64,000 bases of DNA from Novosphingobium sp. ZN18A2 (GCF_036784765.1 NZ_CP136651.1:1922001-1986000); one strand, 5' to 3'. Positions 24,763 through 36,077 are shown, counted from the stretch's first letter. The notes: a model not told the origin generated them from the letters alone. A program made the numbers and translations.

Positions 24763-26615
24763 CACTTCCTCCCGAAAAGTTTCTCGATATCTCCATGCGC
24801 CAGCTTCACCCATGTCGGACGGCCGTGGTTGCACTGGCCCGACCGCGGGGTGACTTCCATCTCGCGCAAGAGGGCGTTCATTTCGGCGACGTTCAGCACC
24901 CGCCCTGCCCGCACCGAGCCGTGGCAGGCCATCGTCGCCAGAACGAGGTCGAGCCGTTCGCCCAGCAGCAGCGCCTCTCCGTGCTGGGCAAGATCGTCCG
25001 CGACATCGCGCAGCAACTTCTCCGGATCGCCCTTGGCCAGCGGCGCGGGAACCGCGCGGACCAGCATGGCCTGCGGGCCGAACCGTTCGGCCACAAGTCC
25101 GAAGCGCGCCAGCGTTTCGGCCGCGTCTTCCAGCCTGTCGCACGCCGTCTCTTCCATCTCCACGACTTCGGGGATCAACAGGGTCTGGCTGGGCGCTGCC
25201 CCTTCCCCCGCCCCGGCCGCACGAAGGCGTTCCAGCACGATGCGTTCGTGCGCGGCGTGCTGGTCCACGATCACCAGTCCGTCCGCCGCTTCGGCCACGA
25301 TATAGGTGTTGGCAACCTGCCCGCGCGCAATGCCCAGCGGATGCTCCGCCGCATCGGGCGCTGCTTCGGCGGCCTCTTCCGCCCTGCCCGCGGGCGCGGC
25401 CATGATGGATTGTTCATATCCACGCCACGCGCGCCCCGCGTCTTCCAACCGGCCCGGCGCGGTCCACCCGCCACCCGCGAATATGCTCGCCTGCGAAGCG
25501 GCGGGCGAGCCTTCGGGCGCAACCGGTTCCGCCTGCCAGGCATCCATCGCCGATTGCGCCGGCGGTTGCGCGCTCCGCCTGTCCTCGCTCGCCAGCGCAT
25601 GGCGCAGCCCGCTGACCACCATGCCGCGGATCATCGCGGGATCGCGAAAGCGCACTTCGGTCTTCGCCGGATGAACGTTCACGTCCACTTCGCTGCCCGG
25701 AATATCCAGGAACAGCGCAAGAACCGCATGGCGGTCACGCGCCAGCATGTCGGCATAGGCGCCGCGCACCGCGCCAACCAGCAGCCTGTCCTTCACCGGC
25801 CGCCCGTTGACGAACAGGTACTGATGATCGGCCACGCCCCGATTGTAAGTCGGCAGCCCTGCGATGCCGGTCAGCCTGACCTCTCCGCGCTGAAGATCGA
25901 CCGCCACCGCGTTGTCGGCCAGTTCGCGCGCGACAAGGCGCGCGACACGCGGAGCAAGCTCTTCACCGGGCTGGACCTGCAGCGCGCGGCGCCCGTCGTT
26001 TTCAAGCGTAAAGCCCACATCGGGTCGCGCCATGGCCAGTCGGCGCACGATGTCCAGCGAAGCTGCCCATTCCGAACGCGGCGTGCGCAGGAACTTCCGC
26101 CGCGCCGGCACCTTGGCGAAAAGCTGTTCCACCCGCACGCGCGTTCCCGGCGGCAGGGCGGCCGGTCCTTCCGACACGATGTGTCCGTGATCGACGATGC
26201 GCTGCCAGCCTTCGCCCGCGCCGTGCGGACGGCTTTCGATGGTCACGCGCGCAACGCTGGCGATGGAGGGCAAGGCTTCTCCGCGAAAGCCCAGCGTTTC
26301 CACCGCCTCGATCGCCTCGTCGGGCAGCTTGGACGTTGCGTGCCGTTCCAGCGCCAGTTGGATTTCGTCCGGCGCCATGCCGCAACCGTCGTCCGTCACC
26401 TCGATCAGCGACAGGCCGCCTTCGCCAAGCCGTATGGAAACGGACCGCGCGCCGGCATCTATGGCGTTTTCCACCAGTTCCTTCAGCGCGCTTGCGGGCC
26501 GCTCCACCACTTCGCCTGCGGCGATGCGATTGACCAGCGTTTCCGGCAGGCGACGGATGGTCCGGCCGGAGCCTGGCGTGGTGCTTGACGCGGTGTTTGA
26601 CGGGGCATTCGGCAT
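24762..26615 (-). CDS. mutL: DNA mismatch repair protein MutL
   Basis: Couples MutS mismatch recognition to downstream repair. From the ATG at 26615 it has 617 residues. The GHKL ATPase domain has RIAAGEVVERPASALKELVENAIDAG, DDGCGM, TLGFRGEALPSIASV and the GTRVRVEQLF motif. After a variable linker (about 340-430) comes the C-terminal dimerisation domain with IVDQHAAHERI. The metal-binding DQHAXXERI motif suggests the domain retains endonuclease-like residues, as in MutH-less bacteria. A frame extension upstream to 26711 lacks family similarity. Confidence 0.94.
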   Translation of the reverse strand: MPNAPSNTASSTTPGSGRTIRRLPETLVNRIAAGEVVERPASALKELVENAIDAGARSVSIRLGEGGLSLIEVTDDGCGMAPDEIQLALERHATSKLPDEAIEAVETLGFRGEALPSIASVARVTIESRPHGAGEGWQRIVDHGHIVSEGPAALPPGTRVRVEQLFAKVPARRKFLRTPRSEWAASLDIVRRLAMARPDVGFTLENDGRRALQVQPGEELAPRVARLVARELADNAVAVDLQRGEVRLTGIAGLPTYNRGVADHQYLFVNGRPVKDRLLVGAVRGAYADMLARDRHAVLALFLDIPGSEVDVNVHPAKTEVRFRDPAMIRGMVVSGLRHALASEDRRSAQPPAQSAMDAWQAEPVAPEGSPAASQASIFAGGGWTAPGRLEDAGRAWRGYEQSIMAAPAGRAEEAAEAAPDAAEHPLGIARGQVANTYIVAEAADGLVIVDQHAAHERIVLERLRAAGAGEGAAPSQTLLIPEVVEMEETACDRLEDAAETLARFGLVAERFGPQAMLVRAVPAPLAKGDPEKLLRDVADDLAQHGEALLLGERLDLVLATMACHGSVRAGRVLNVAEMNALLREMEVTPRSGQCNHGRPTWVKLAHGDIEKLFGRK

Positions 26616-26726
26616 GGTCCGCGCGAGCCTAGCGGCGAAGACGCGGCATTTCGAGACGGATGGTGTGGACAACCTTGCCTTCTGTTGCAAAAAAGCATGG
26701 GTTTTCCGCAAAGCATCGGCTAATGA

Positions 26727-27851
<1,125 letters not shown>

Positions 27852-27929
27852 GGCGCGGTTCACCCAGCAATGCTAGACACAGCGCGGGGGGCAGCTTGAA
27901 CAGGCCCTCGCAAGGGAAAAACGGAGACG

Positions 27930-28829
27930 ATGGCGCCGAGCAAGGACCGGCGCCCGGGCTTTTCGCGTAGGGCGCAATACGGAATTTTCACCCGATACGT
28001 GGTCGCCATTTTCGGCGTCGCGATCGGGCTTGGCCTGCTGGCACTGTCAATCACCAATCCGCGGGCGTTCTCGCCCGCGCGCGGGGTGGCAGCCGAAGCC
28101 GCGCGCCCGTTGGGTGAAGCGAACGCGCACGTTCGCAGCGCCGGGCAGGGAATCTGGTCGACCATAGCCGGATACCTGACGATGGGCAGCCGCAACGCAC
28201 AAATGCAGCGCGAGGTGGAAGCAGCGCGCGCCAATGCGTTGACCATGCGCGCCCTTCAGGATGAGAACCGCCGGTTGAAGGCGCTGCTGGGCATCGTGGA
28301 GCCGGAACGCAAGCCCGTGGCGGCCGCGCGCCTGATCGGGTCGTCCTCCGCCAGTATGCGCCGCTATGCGCTGATGTCGGTGGGCACGAACCAGGGCGTG
28401 CGCGTGGGCCAGCCGGTGCGGGCATCGACCGGCCTTGTCGGCCGCGTTCTCGACGCATGGCCCAATACCTCGCGCGTGCTGCTCGTCACCGATCCCGAAA
28501 ACGTGGTGCCGGTGCGGCGTGCGTCCGATGGCCTGCCGGCGATGGTGACCGGCGCTTCGGACGGGCGCATCGCCATCCGCCTGATCAACACCGGCGTTGC
28601 CGTGGTGCGCCCGCGCGACGTGTTCCTGACATCGGGCTCCGGCGGGCTTTATCCGCCGGGTATCCCGGTTGCCGTGGCGGTGGCGACAACGCGCGACGGC
28701 GCCGACGCGCGGCTTGCCGCCAACCCGGCGGACAGCGAATTCGTGGTGGTCGAGCCGGTTTTCGAAGCGGCGGTGGCGGACGAGGTGCAAAGCGGCAAGA
28801 CCGCGCCCGAACCGAAGGATCTTCCGTAA
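27930..28829 (+). CDS. mreC: Rod-shape determining protein MreC
   Basis: A bitopic inner-membrane scaffold of the elongasome, 299 residues. It has a basic cytoplasmic N terminus (RRPGFSRRAQYG), one transmembrane helix (about 26-46), a coiled coil (about 85-115, ending LQDENRRLKALLG) and two periplasmic beta-barrel domains with NQGVRVGQPVRASTGLVGRV and LTSGSGGLYPPGIPVAV. The stop overlaps the mreD start (TAATG). Confidence 0.95.
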   Translation: MAPSKDRRPGFSRRAQYGIFTRYVVAIFGVAIGLGLLALSITNPRAFSPARGVAAEAARPLGEANAHVRSAGQGIWSTIAGYLTMGSRNAQMQREVEAARANALTMRALQDENRRLKALLGIVEPERKPVAAARLIGSSSASMRRYALMSVGTNQGVRVGQPVRASTGLVGRVLDAWPNTSRVLLVTDPENVVPVRRASDGLPAMVTGASDGRIAIRLINTGVAVVRPRDVFLTSGSGGLYPPGIPVAVAVATTRDGADARLAANPADSEFVVVEPVFEAAVADEVQSGKTAPEPKDLP

Positions 28830-29386
28830 TGGCAACGCCCAGGATCGTTGCCCGGACCGACAACCGCCGCGCACCGAACCAGATCAATCGCGATACTTCG
28901 CCCATTCTCGCCATCGGCGTGCCCTGGGCGTCGATCCTGCTCGCCTCGATGGCCAGCCTCTCGCCGGTGATCGCATCGGCGCCGATCATGCCGCCGCTGG
29001 GCTTCATGCTGCTGATTACATGGCGGATGATGCGCCCCGGCCTGTTGCCGGTGTGGGCCGGCCTGCCGCTGGGTGCGTTTGACGATCTCTATTCGGGGCA
29101 ACCGATGGGAAGCGCGGTCGTGCTGTGGTCGCTTGCGATGCTGGCGATGGAATTCGTTGACGAACGCTATCTGTGGCGCGGTTTCTTCCAGGACTGGCTG
29201 GCCGCCGCAGGGCTTTTTGCAGGCTATCTTCTGCTGGGCGCGGTGATCGCGGGGATCGCTTCGGGATATATCCTTCCCTTTGCGGTTCTTCCCCAGCTTG
29301 TGCTGACGATCGCGCTCTATCCGGCGGTAAGCGGGCTTGTCGCCCTGCTGGACCGCTTCAGGCTGACCCGGTTCCGGACACTGTAA
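28829..29386 (+). CDS. mreD: Rod-shape determining protein MreD
   Basis: A 185-residue integral membrane protein with about five hydrophobic helices after a polar N terminus. PLGFMLLITWRMMRPGLLPVW and GAFDDLYSGQPMGSAVVLWSLA match the MreD consensus. It bridges MreB/MreC and the PBP2-RodA synthase. It is coupled to mreC by a one-base overlap and lies 3 bases ahead of mrdA. Confidence 0.93.
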   Translation: MATPRIVARTDNRRAPNQINRDTSPILAIGVPWASILLASMASLSPVIASAPIMPPLGFMLLITWRMMRPGLLPVWAGLPLGAFDDLYSGQPMGSAVVLWSLAMLAMEFVDERYLWRGFFQDWLAAAGLFAGYLLLGAVIAGIASGYILPFAVLPQLVLTIALYPAVSGLVALLDRFRLTRFRTL

Positions 29387-29389
29387 GCG

Positions 29390-31468
29390 ATGCGCCGCCC
29401 CCTGCCCATGAATGCCGCGAAGCTGGTCAACACCTTCAACCGCCGCACTTTCGTGCTCGGCGTGGGGCAGGCCGGCGTCGGCGTCCTGCTGGCGGCGCGT
29501 ATGGGATACCTGTCGCTGGCGGAGCAGGACAAGTATCGCGCCGCTTCGGAAAGCAACCGCGTCAACCTGACGCTGATCCCCCCGAGGCGCGGGTGGATCA
29601 TCGATCGCAACGGCGCCGCGCTGGCATCCAACCGCGCCGATTTCCGCGTGGACATCATTCCCGACAGGCTGGTCGACGCGGACAAGACGGTCACAACGCT
29701 GGGCAACCTGCTGAAGCTTCCGCCGGACAAGGTCCGCGACGTGCGCGACAAGCTGGAGAAGGCGCACGGGTTCCAGCCCGTCGAGGTTTCGTCCAACCTC
29801 GCGTGGGAGCAATATGCCGCTGTCAGCGTGCGCCTGCCCGAATTGCAGGGCGTGATCCCGCAGCGCGGTTATTCGCGCTTTTATCCGACCGGCGCGGTGG
29901 TCGGCCACGTAACCGGTTATGTCGGCCCCGCCTCTGCCGAGGATTATGAAAAAGAGCACAACCCGCTTCTGATCACGCCCGGCTTCAAAATCGGCAAGGA
30001 CGGGCTTGAAAAATACTTCGATCACCGCCTGCGCGGAACGCCCGGCGCGCGGCGTGTGGAGGCGACGGCCACGGGGCGCATCGTCCGCGAACTCAGCACG
30101 CGCGAGGATATTCCCGGAAAGCCGGTAAAACTGGCGCTCCACGGCCCCTTGCAAGACTATGCGGCACGGCGCCTGGGGCTCGAATCCGGGTCCGTAGTGG
30201 TGATGGACTGCCGGACGGGCGATGTCCTGACGATGGCTTCGATGCCGTGTTTCGATCCCAACAGCTTTTCCGACGGTATCGGCCGCATCGAATGGAAGAT
30301 GCTGTCGGAAGACGATCACGTTCCCTTGCGCAACAAGGTTCTGCGCGGGCTCTATCCCCCCGGCTCCACCGTGAAGCCGATGGTGGCGCTGTCATTCCTT
30401 GAGGCGGGACTGGACCCGAACGCAACGGTGGTCTGCAATGGCGGGTTGCGCGTGGGCAACCGCGTATTCCACTGCTGGAACCGGCACGGACACGGCGTCG
30501 TCAACATGGAAAAGGGCATCTACCAGTCCTGCGACGTCTATTTCTATTACTTCGCCCAGAAGGTGGGCATGGACCCGATCGCGGCGATGGGGCGACGCCT
30601 TGGGCTGGGCCAGGAATTTCCGCTGCCGGTTAACGGCCAGTCTTACGGCACGGTGCCGGACCCTGCGTGGAAGATGCGCAAGTACCACAAGGAATGGCAG
30701 GACTACGACACGGTCAACGCGACGATCGGCCAGGGCTATATGCTGGTGAACCCGTTGCAGATGTGCACGATGGCCTCACGCCTTGCATCGGGCAAGAAGC
30801 TGATGCCGCGCATGCTCTATGAAGACCAGCACCCTCATGTGGAATCGCTGGGCATCCCGCAGGATCATCTCGACCTGATCCACAACGCGATGAACGAGAT
30901 GGTGAACGGGCGTGGCACCGGACACCGGGCGCAACTTCCCATTCCGGGCGTGAAGATGGCTGGCAAGAGCGGGACCGCCCAGGTCGTCAGCCTCAGCGTC
31001 GCCAACGGCAAGTCCGGCCCGTGGAAATACCGCGATCACGGTCATTTCATGTGCTTCGCACCCTATGACAACCCGCGCTATGCCTGCGCGGTGACCATCG
31101 AACATGGCGGCGGGTCGAGCGCGGCCATGCCGGTGGCGCGTGACGTGATGACCTATATCTTCGACCCCGCGAAGGCGATGGAAGCGCTGGAAACGCTGGA
31201 AGCCCAGTGGGGCGGCAACGTCGAACAGCGCATGGCCGCCAAATACGCGGCGTTCGCGGCCAAATACGGCGCCAATGCGCCCAAGGCGGCGGACGATGCG
31301 CAAGTCGCCGAAACCGTGGCGGACGACAACAGCCCCGCTGCCGAACCCCAGACGCCGCAGACCACGGCCGCCTCTCCCGCGCCCGAGCCGACCGCCACGG
31401 TGGCCGCACCGCCCGCCGCAAGCGCGACCGCGCCTGCCGTCAATATCCCGCCGGCAAGAGGGAACTGA
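29390..31468 (+). CDS. mrdA: Penicillin-binding protein 2
   Basis: The D,D-transpeptidase of the elongasome. The 692 residues comprise a single N-terminal membrane anchor (about 22-42), the non-catalytic dimer/pedestal domain beginning LIPPRRGWIIDRNG, and the transpeptidase domain. Active-site motifs are S-TVK in YPPGSTVKPM (about 325), SCD in YQSCDVYFYYFA and KSGTAQV. The last 90 residues are a Pro/Ala/Thr-rich tail beyond the enzymatic core. It partners RodA, whose GTG start follows 3 bases after the stop. Confidence 0.96.
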   Translation: MRRPLPMNAAKLVNTFNRRTFVLGVGQAGVGVLLAARMGYLSLAEQDKYRAASESNRVNLTLIPPRRGWIIDRNGAALASNRADFRVDIIPDRLVDADKTVTTLGNLLKLPPDKVRDVRDKLEKAHGFQPVEVSSNLAWEQYAAVSVRLPELQGVIPQRGYSRFYPTGAVVGHVTGYVGPASAEDYEKEHNPLLITPGFKIGKDGLEKYFDHRLRGTPGARRVEATATGRIVRELSTREDIPGKPVKLALHGPLQDYAARRLGLESGSVVVMDCRTGDVLTMASMPCFDPNSFSDGIGRIEWKMLSEDDHVPLRNKVLRGLYPPGSTVKPMVALSFLEAGLDPNATVVCNGGLRVGNRVFHCWNRHGHGVVNMEKGIYQSCDVYFYYFAQKVGMDPIAAMGRRLGLGQEFPLPVNGQSYGTVPDPAWKMRKYHKEWQDYDTVNATIGQGYMLVNPLQMCTMASRLASGKKLMPRMLYEDQHPHVESLGIPQDHLDLIHNAMNEMVNGRGTGHRAQLPIPGVKMAGKSGTAQVVSLSVANGKSGPWKYRDHGHFMCFAPYDNPRYACAVTIEHGGGSSAAMPVARDVMTYIFDPAKAMEALETLEAQWGGNVEQRMAAKYAAFAAKYGANAPKAADDAQVAETVADDNSPAAEPQTPQTTAASPAPEPTATVAAPPAASATAPAVNIPPARGN

Positions 31469-31470
31469 CG

Positions 31471-32583
31471 GTGCCGCGCACCTATGCCCCCGGATGGATT
31501 GCGGCGCAGCCCTGGAAGGTGATCCTGCCGCTGTTCCTGCTCGTGCTGTTCGGCGGCGCAGTGCTCTATTCCGCCGCGGGCGGGCATATGCGCCCGTGGG
31601 CGGCCATGCACGTAATCCGGTTCCTGGTGTTCCTGGTGATGGCAATCGTCATCAGCTACCTGCCGCAGCACTGGTTCAAGCTGGCGGCCTTCCCCACCTA
31701 CGTTATCCTTTGCGTGCTTCTGGTGCTGGTGGAACTGATCGGCGGCATCGGCGGCGGCAGCCAGCGGTGGCTGAACCTCGGGTTCATGACCTTGCAGCCG
31801 TCCGAGCTGATGAAGCCGGGCATCGTGCTGGTGCTGGCATGGTTCTACGATTCGCTGCCGCCAGGAGAGGTTCGTAACTGGCGCTCGATCGTTCCGGCGG
31901 CGATCCTGCTGGCGGTTCCGGCGGGATTCGTGATGCTCCAGCCCGATCTCGGCACGGCGCTGGCCATCACGTTCGGCGCGGTCGTGATCATGTTCCTGGC
32001 GGGCCTGCCGCTCAGCTGGTTCATCGGTGGTGGCCTCGCGGCAGCCATAGCCGCGCCCATCGCCTTTTTCACGCTGCTTCACGATTACCAGCGCAAACGC
32101 GTTTTCACGTTCCTGGACCCTGAAAGCGATCCGCTGGGGTCGGGCTATCACATCACCCAGTCCAAGATCGCCATCGGATCGGGCGGACTGTTCGGCAAGG
32201 GGTTCGGCAACGGCAGCCAGAGCCACCTCGACTATCTGCCCGAATCCCACACGGACTTCGTTTTCGCGACGATGTTCGAGGAATGGGGGATGCTGGGCGG
32301 GCTGTTCGTTTTGCTGATCTTCGGCATCGTGCTGGCCTGGGGCCTGAAGGTCGCCACCCGCGCGCCAGACCGCTTTTCCCGCCTGCTTGCCGCGGGGATG
32401 ACGACGACGATCTTCTTCTACATCGCGATCAACCTGATGATGGTGATGGGGCTTGCTCCGGTGGTCGGCATCCCCCTTCCCTTCATGAGCCACGGCGGAT
32501 CGTCGATGATGACCAACATGATCTGCTTCGGCACGATCATGGCCGTGGAACGCTGGGGCAAACGACCGGGCGGACTTAATTGA
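31471..32583 (+). CDS. rodA: Rod-shape SEDS glycosyltransferase RodA
   Basis: The peptidoglycan glycosyltransferase of the SEDS family, partner of PBP2. It has 370 residues with about ten membrane helices. SEDS signatures include GGGSQRWLNLGFMTLQPSELMK, LQPDLGTALAI and the late LPESHTDFVFATMFEEWG and PLPFMSHGGSSM. The GTG at 31471 is chosen because it directly follows the mrdA stop. It is the last gene of the elongasome operon. Confidence 0.96.
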   Translation: MPRTYAPGWIAAQPWKVILPLFLLVLFGGAVLYSAAGGHMRPWAAMHVIRFLVFLVMAIVISYLPQHWFKLAAFPTYVILCVLLVLVELIGGIGGGSQRWLNLGFMTLQPSELMKPGIVLVLAWFYDSLPPGEVRNWRSIVPAAILLAVPAGFVMLQPDLGTALAITFGAVVIMFLAGLPLSWFIGGGLAAAIAAPIAFFTLLHDYQRKRVFTFLDPESDPLGSGYHITQSKIAIGSGGLFGKGFGNGSQSHLDYLPESHTDFVFATMFEEWGMLGGLFVLLIFGIVLAWGLKVATRAPDRFSRLLAAGMTTTIFFYIAINLMMVMGLAPVVGIPLPFMSHGGSSMMTNMICFGTIMAVERWGKRPGGLN

Positions 32584-32603
32584 ACCTGTCGTTCAAAAAG
32601 GGG

Positions 32604-32631
32604 TTGATGCCCCAAAAAACATCGTTATAGG
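32604..32631 (+). promoter_or_regulatory. Putative sigma-70 promoter of tRNA-Lys
   Basis: TTGATG (32604-32609), 16 bases, then TATAGG (32626-32631), 20 bases ahead of the tRNA. Confidence 0.5.
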
Positions 32632-32650
32632 GGCGGCTCCGCGACGGAAC

Positions 32651-32726
<76 letters not shown>

Positions 32727-32831
32727 TCGCCTCTCCTCACAAATCGCTGAATCCCACGCTCCATTCGGTCAGACGGTGTTGCTGCTGCCGGATCGGTCGC
32801 GTGCGCGATCCACGGCCGCGGGAACGGAAAA

Positions 32832-32853
32832 CGCCGGGCCCAACGGACCCGGC
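32832..32853 (-). terminator. Rho-independent terminator of the TonB-dependent receptor
   Basis: On the minus strand a GC-rich hairpin (arms CGCCGGG/CCCGGCG) is followed immediately by TTTT (32831-32828), 65 bases past the receptor stop codon. Confidence 0.75.
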
Positions 32854-32917
32854 GCCATCCCGCCGTCGATGCGGCGGTACGCCCCGGCCATGCGGCCGGG
32901 ACGCCCCCATTGTATCG

Positions 32918-35851
32918 TCAGAACTTGAAGCCGGCCGCGATGCCGTAGCGGCGCGGTTCGAGCGTGAAGATGTTGGTGAAGTTACCCGACGACTGGTCCG
33001 TTACATAAAGACCGGTAACCGGGTTGGAGTTCGCCAGGTTCTGCACATAGCCACGGATGAACCAGCGCTTGTCCGGACCATCAAGCTGGATCTGCGCGTT
33101 GATCTGGGTGTAGCTGGCGATCCGGTTGACGTTGCCGTTGAAGATGCTTCCGGTCGTATCGCCGGTCAGGATCGCGTCAACGCGCGGCGTCAGCGTCATG
33201 TTGCTCACCGGGATTTCATACTGGGCACCGGCAGCCACCTTGAAGTTTGGTGCACCGGGCAACTTGTTGCCACGGATGTTCTCCGCAATGCCCGAAGAAT
33301 AGACGGTGATGCCATTCGGATCGAAGCTGGTGCCAGCTGCCTGCGCATATCCGGCAAGCGCCGCGCAAATGCCGAAGGCGCCGGTCGAATTGATGCCACT
33401 ACCAGCAGGGAACGCCGTTGTGGGCTGGAGACCAGCCCCGGCGGCCACGCCCGGAACGTTGCCGGCGTTGATCTCGCTGTTCACGAAGTTCACGAAAGCG
33501 TTGACGCCCGCCGCGTTGCCCGCGGTATTAGCACCCACAGCACAGTTCGATGCGTTGGTGATGTCCTTGATAATCACTGCATCCGAACGGCCCCCGCCGA
33601 AGTCACGCGGGTTGGCAAGATACTTGTCCTGCGAAACCCGGGTGTGGAGGTAGCTGGCGGTCACGTTGACCGTCATCGCGCGCACCGGATGGATGATCGC
33701 TTCGATTTCGGCACCGTAGATGTCCGCGCTGACATTGTCGTTGACCGAGGTACGGGCGACGATGCGCGAAAGCTGCAGGTCCTTGTACTTGTAATAGAAG
33801 CCGGTGAGGTTCAGCGTCAGCCCGCCCCACTGGTTTTTCGAACCGATTTCGAAGGCGTCGATGAATTCGGGCGAGAAATTCTCGGGCACCGAGAACACCG
33901 GCGACAGCGGCGGATTGATGCCGCCCGACTTGTAGCCGCGCGAATACGACAGGTAGATCATGTTGTCCGGCGACAGGTTGATGTCGAGGACGGCACGGCC
34001 CGTAAGCGCATCGAACTTCGCATCGCGGATCTGCAGGGGCTGGATGCCCGGCGTGTTGGCATCCGCATCGTACGTACCGAAGAAGGGCGAATCATACGCA
34101 TTGGTCGAGCCATAGGGGGTCAACCAGCTGGCCAGCGTGGTGCGCGCCTCGATGTGCTTCTTGTCGTTGTTGTAGCGCAGGCCGAGGGTCAGCTTCACGT
34201 CAGGCGTAAACTGGAAGTAGGCCTCGCCGAAGATGCCGTAGCTTTCGACATTCAGACGGGTCGAATTGTTACGGTAGAATGGCGTTGCCAGGTATGACGG
34301 CGGCAGTCCGTTGGTCAATGAAGCAAACGAACCGAGCAGGCCAGTTGCGTAATCGAGGCCGAACGAGTCAACGTAATAGCTGTTTTCGTTCAGATCGAAC
34401 TTGCTGTAGTTGGCGCCCAGCAGGAAGTTGAACATTCCGTCCCACTTCGAGGTGAGCAGTGCCTCGCCCGACCAGCTCGTGTTGTACTGGACCGACCGGT
34501 CGAACGCGAGCGGATAGTCCGAACAGACGCTGTGCCCGCCAAACACGCCGGTGCCAGTCGTTTCCGGCGCCGATGTGCACAGTTGTCCGCCAGGGCCGTT
34601 GGGCATCAGGGCGCTTGCGAGCGGGCCAAGATAGGTGCTGAGCGGCAGACCGCTGGAAGCATCAAGGCCACCCGCTGCAGCATAGGCAAGCGTGTTGAGG
34701 CCGGCCTGCATGCCGGCCCTGCTCTGGATCGCGTTGTTGTAATCCTGGCTGGAATCGACCGCCACCTGCTGCCAGTCACCCGACAGCTTCAGGGACAGGC
34801 CATTACCCAGTTCCTGGTTCCACGATCCCTGGACGATCCATTCGTCGGTGAAATACTGGGGCGTATAGGCCGTGTTCACGACGCGCGGATCGCTCGGGTT
34901 CACAACGCCTGCGAATGCGTCCGTTCCGTAGAGGTCGTTCAGCGCAAAGGCAGTGGGGATGCCCTGGATGGCGAAAAACTGTTTCGACGTCAGGATCGAT
35001 GCCAGCGTCGAATTCGCATTGGTCGTCCCATAGGGCGTTGTCGAATTCAGGCAGCCCAGGATGCCGGTCGGATCGTTCTGGCACAGCTGCTTCTGGATGC
35101 GCATACGATGATCTTTTTCATGGAAATACTGTGCCATGAGATCGATCGTGGTGCTGGATGACGGCTCGAAGCGGATGGAACCGCGCAGGCCGTACTGGTC
35201 GCGGTCGTCGATCTTCGAATTGTCGAAGAGGTTCTTCGTCATGCCGTCGCGGTTCAGATAGTACCCCGCGAAGCGCACGCCCAGCGATTCGGTCAGCGGC
35301 ACGTTGAGCATGCCCTTGACCTTGATCGAGTTGTAATTGCCGTATTCTGCTTCGCCCGCCGCGTGGATTCCATTGAGATCGGGCTTCGCGGTGCCTATAT
35401 CGACAACGCCCGACGTGGCGTTACGCCCGAACAGGGTGCCCTGCGGACCGCGCAGAACCTGGATGCTGCCAAGGTCGTAGAATTCGCCTTCGAAGAGGCG
35501 CGTCTGGAACAGCGGCGAATCGTTGATCGCGATGCCGGTGGCGCTGTCGCAGGTCACGCCCACGCACAAATCGCCGATACCGCGAATGGTGAAGCTGGCA
35601 GACGTGAAGTTCGTTTTGGTGAACGTCACGTTGGGAAGCGACAGCTGAAGGTCGCTGGTCGTCTTGATCTGCTGTTTTTCCAGCGCTTCGGAGTTGAAGG
35701 CACTGACCGCAACCGGAACGTCCTGCAACCGCTGCGCCTGGCGCTGTGCGGTAACGATGATCGGTGCGTCCTCACCAGTGCTCTGTGCAAAGGCGGGTGT
35801 AGTAACGGCGGCGGCACAAACGCCGGCCAGCAGGGTAAGCTTGCCCCTCAT
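32918..35851 (-). CDS. TonB-dependent outer-membrane receptor
   Basis: A 977-residue outer-membrane barrel. The ATG at 35851 starts a signal peptide (MRGKLTLLAG... ending AFA) and follows GAGAGAGG. The TonB box region is PIIVTAQRQAQRLQDVPVAVS (about 28-48). The plug domain has RGIGD, the IQVLRGPQGTLFGRNATSGVVDI signature, then a large 22-strand-type barrel ending in the aromatic RRYGIAAGFKF. The plug contains a Cys pair (CVGVTC), and long extracellular loops carry further cysteine pairs. This is the large sphingomonad OMR type used for sugars, aromatics or siderophores; no neighbouring gene reveals the ligand. Confidence 0.93.
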   Translation of the reverse strand: MRGKLTLLAGVCAAAVTTPAFAQSTGEDAPIIVTAQRQAQRLQDVPVAVSAFNSEALEKQQIKTTSDLQLSLPNVTFTKTNFTSASFTIRGIGDLCVGVTCDSATGIAINDSPLFQTRLFEGEFYDLGSIQVLRGPQGTLFGRNATSGVVDIGTAKPDLNGIHAAGEAEYGNYNSIKVKGMLNVPLTESLGVRFAGYYLNRDGMTKNLFDNSKIDDRDQYGLRGSIRFEPSSSTTIDLMAQYFHEKDHRMRIQKQLCQNDPTGILGCLNSTTPYGTTNANSTLASILTSKQFFAIQGIPTAFALNDLYGTDAFAGVVNPSDPRVVNTAYTPQYFTDEWIVQGSWNQELGNGLSLKLSGDWQQVAVDSSQDYNNAIQSRAGMQAGLNTLAYAAAGGLDASSGLPLSTYLGPLASALMPNGPGGQLCTSAPETTGTGVFGGHSVCSDYPLAFDRSVQYNTSWSGEALLTSKWDGMFNFLLGANYSKFDLNENSYYVDSFGLDYATGLLGSFASLTNGLPPSYLATPFYRNNSTRLNVESYGIFGEAYFQFTPDVKLTLGLRYNNDKKHIEARTTLASWLTPYGSTNAYDSPFFGTYDADANTPGIQPLQIRDAKFDALTGRAVLDINLSPDNMIYLSYSRGYKSGGINPPLSPVFSVPENFSPEFIDAFEIGSKNQWGGLTLNLTGFYYKYKDLQLSRIVARTSVNDNVSADIYGAEIEAIIHPVRAMTVNVTASYLHTRVSQDKYLANPRDFGGGRSDAVIIKDITNASNCAVGANTAGNAAGVNAFVNFVNSEINAGNVPGVAAGAGLQPTTAFPAGSGINSTGAFGICAALAGYAQAAGTSFDPNGITVYSSGIAENIRGNKLPGAPNFKVAAGAQYEIPVSNMTLTPRVDAILTGDTTGSIFNGNVNRIASYTQINAQIQLDGPDKRWFIRGYVQNLANSNPVTGLYVTDQSSGNFTNIFTLEPRRYGIAAGFKF

Positions 35852-35909
35852 AGCAAAAGACCTCTCTCTCCAGCGGCGCCCGACTGAACGCGGGCTTTCC
35901 GGAAGACAG

Positions 35910-35936
35910 GACATAACGACCACGATTCATTGTCAA
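35910..35936 (-). promoter_or_regulatory. Putative promoter of the TonB-dependent receptor
   Basis: On the minus strand a perfect TTGACA (35936-35931) is followed by TATGTC (35915-35910) at a short 15-base spacing, about 60 bases before the receptor start. The suboptimal spacing lowers confidence. Confidence 0.35.
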
Positions 35937-36061
35937 CCTTCAATTCGAAAGTCCGGCATTCCGTAGGGTAAACCGCCCAGTCTAGTTGCTGGTCGGCAAC
36001 ACTTTGTCGAGAATCAGCCCTTTTTTGGATGTTTTCGAATGTGCGGTACGGCCCTTGCGCC

Positions 36062-36077
36062 TCACATTCAAATGTGA
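36062..36077 (+). promoter_or_regulatory. Inverted repeat upstream of ribB (candidate operator)
   Basis: TCACATT-CA-AATGTGA is a perfect 7-bp inverted repeat with a 2-base centre, ending 14 bases before the ribB ATG. A further AATGTG half-site lies at 36038-36043, 33 bases (about three helical turns) from the equivalent half at 36071. A weak TTGCGC at 36054 could be a -35 whose spacer contains the repeat. The encoded protein starts with a helix-turn-helix, so autoregulation is a reasonable inference. Confidence 0.5.

Noticed and set aside
32600..32613. A GGGG/CCCC hairpin with T-run on the minus strand before tRNA-Lys
   Set aside because: The stem is only 4 bp and no minus-strand gene ends there; the receptor already has a strong terminator at 32832-32853.
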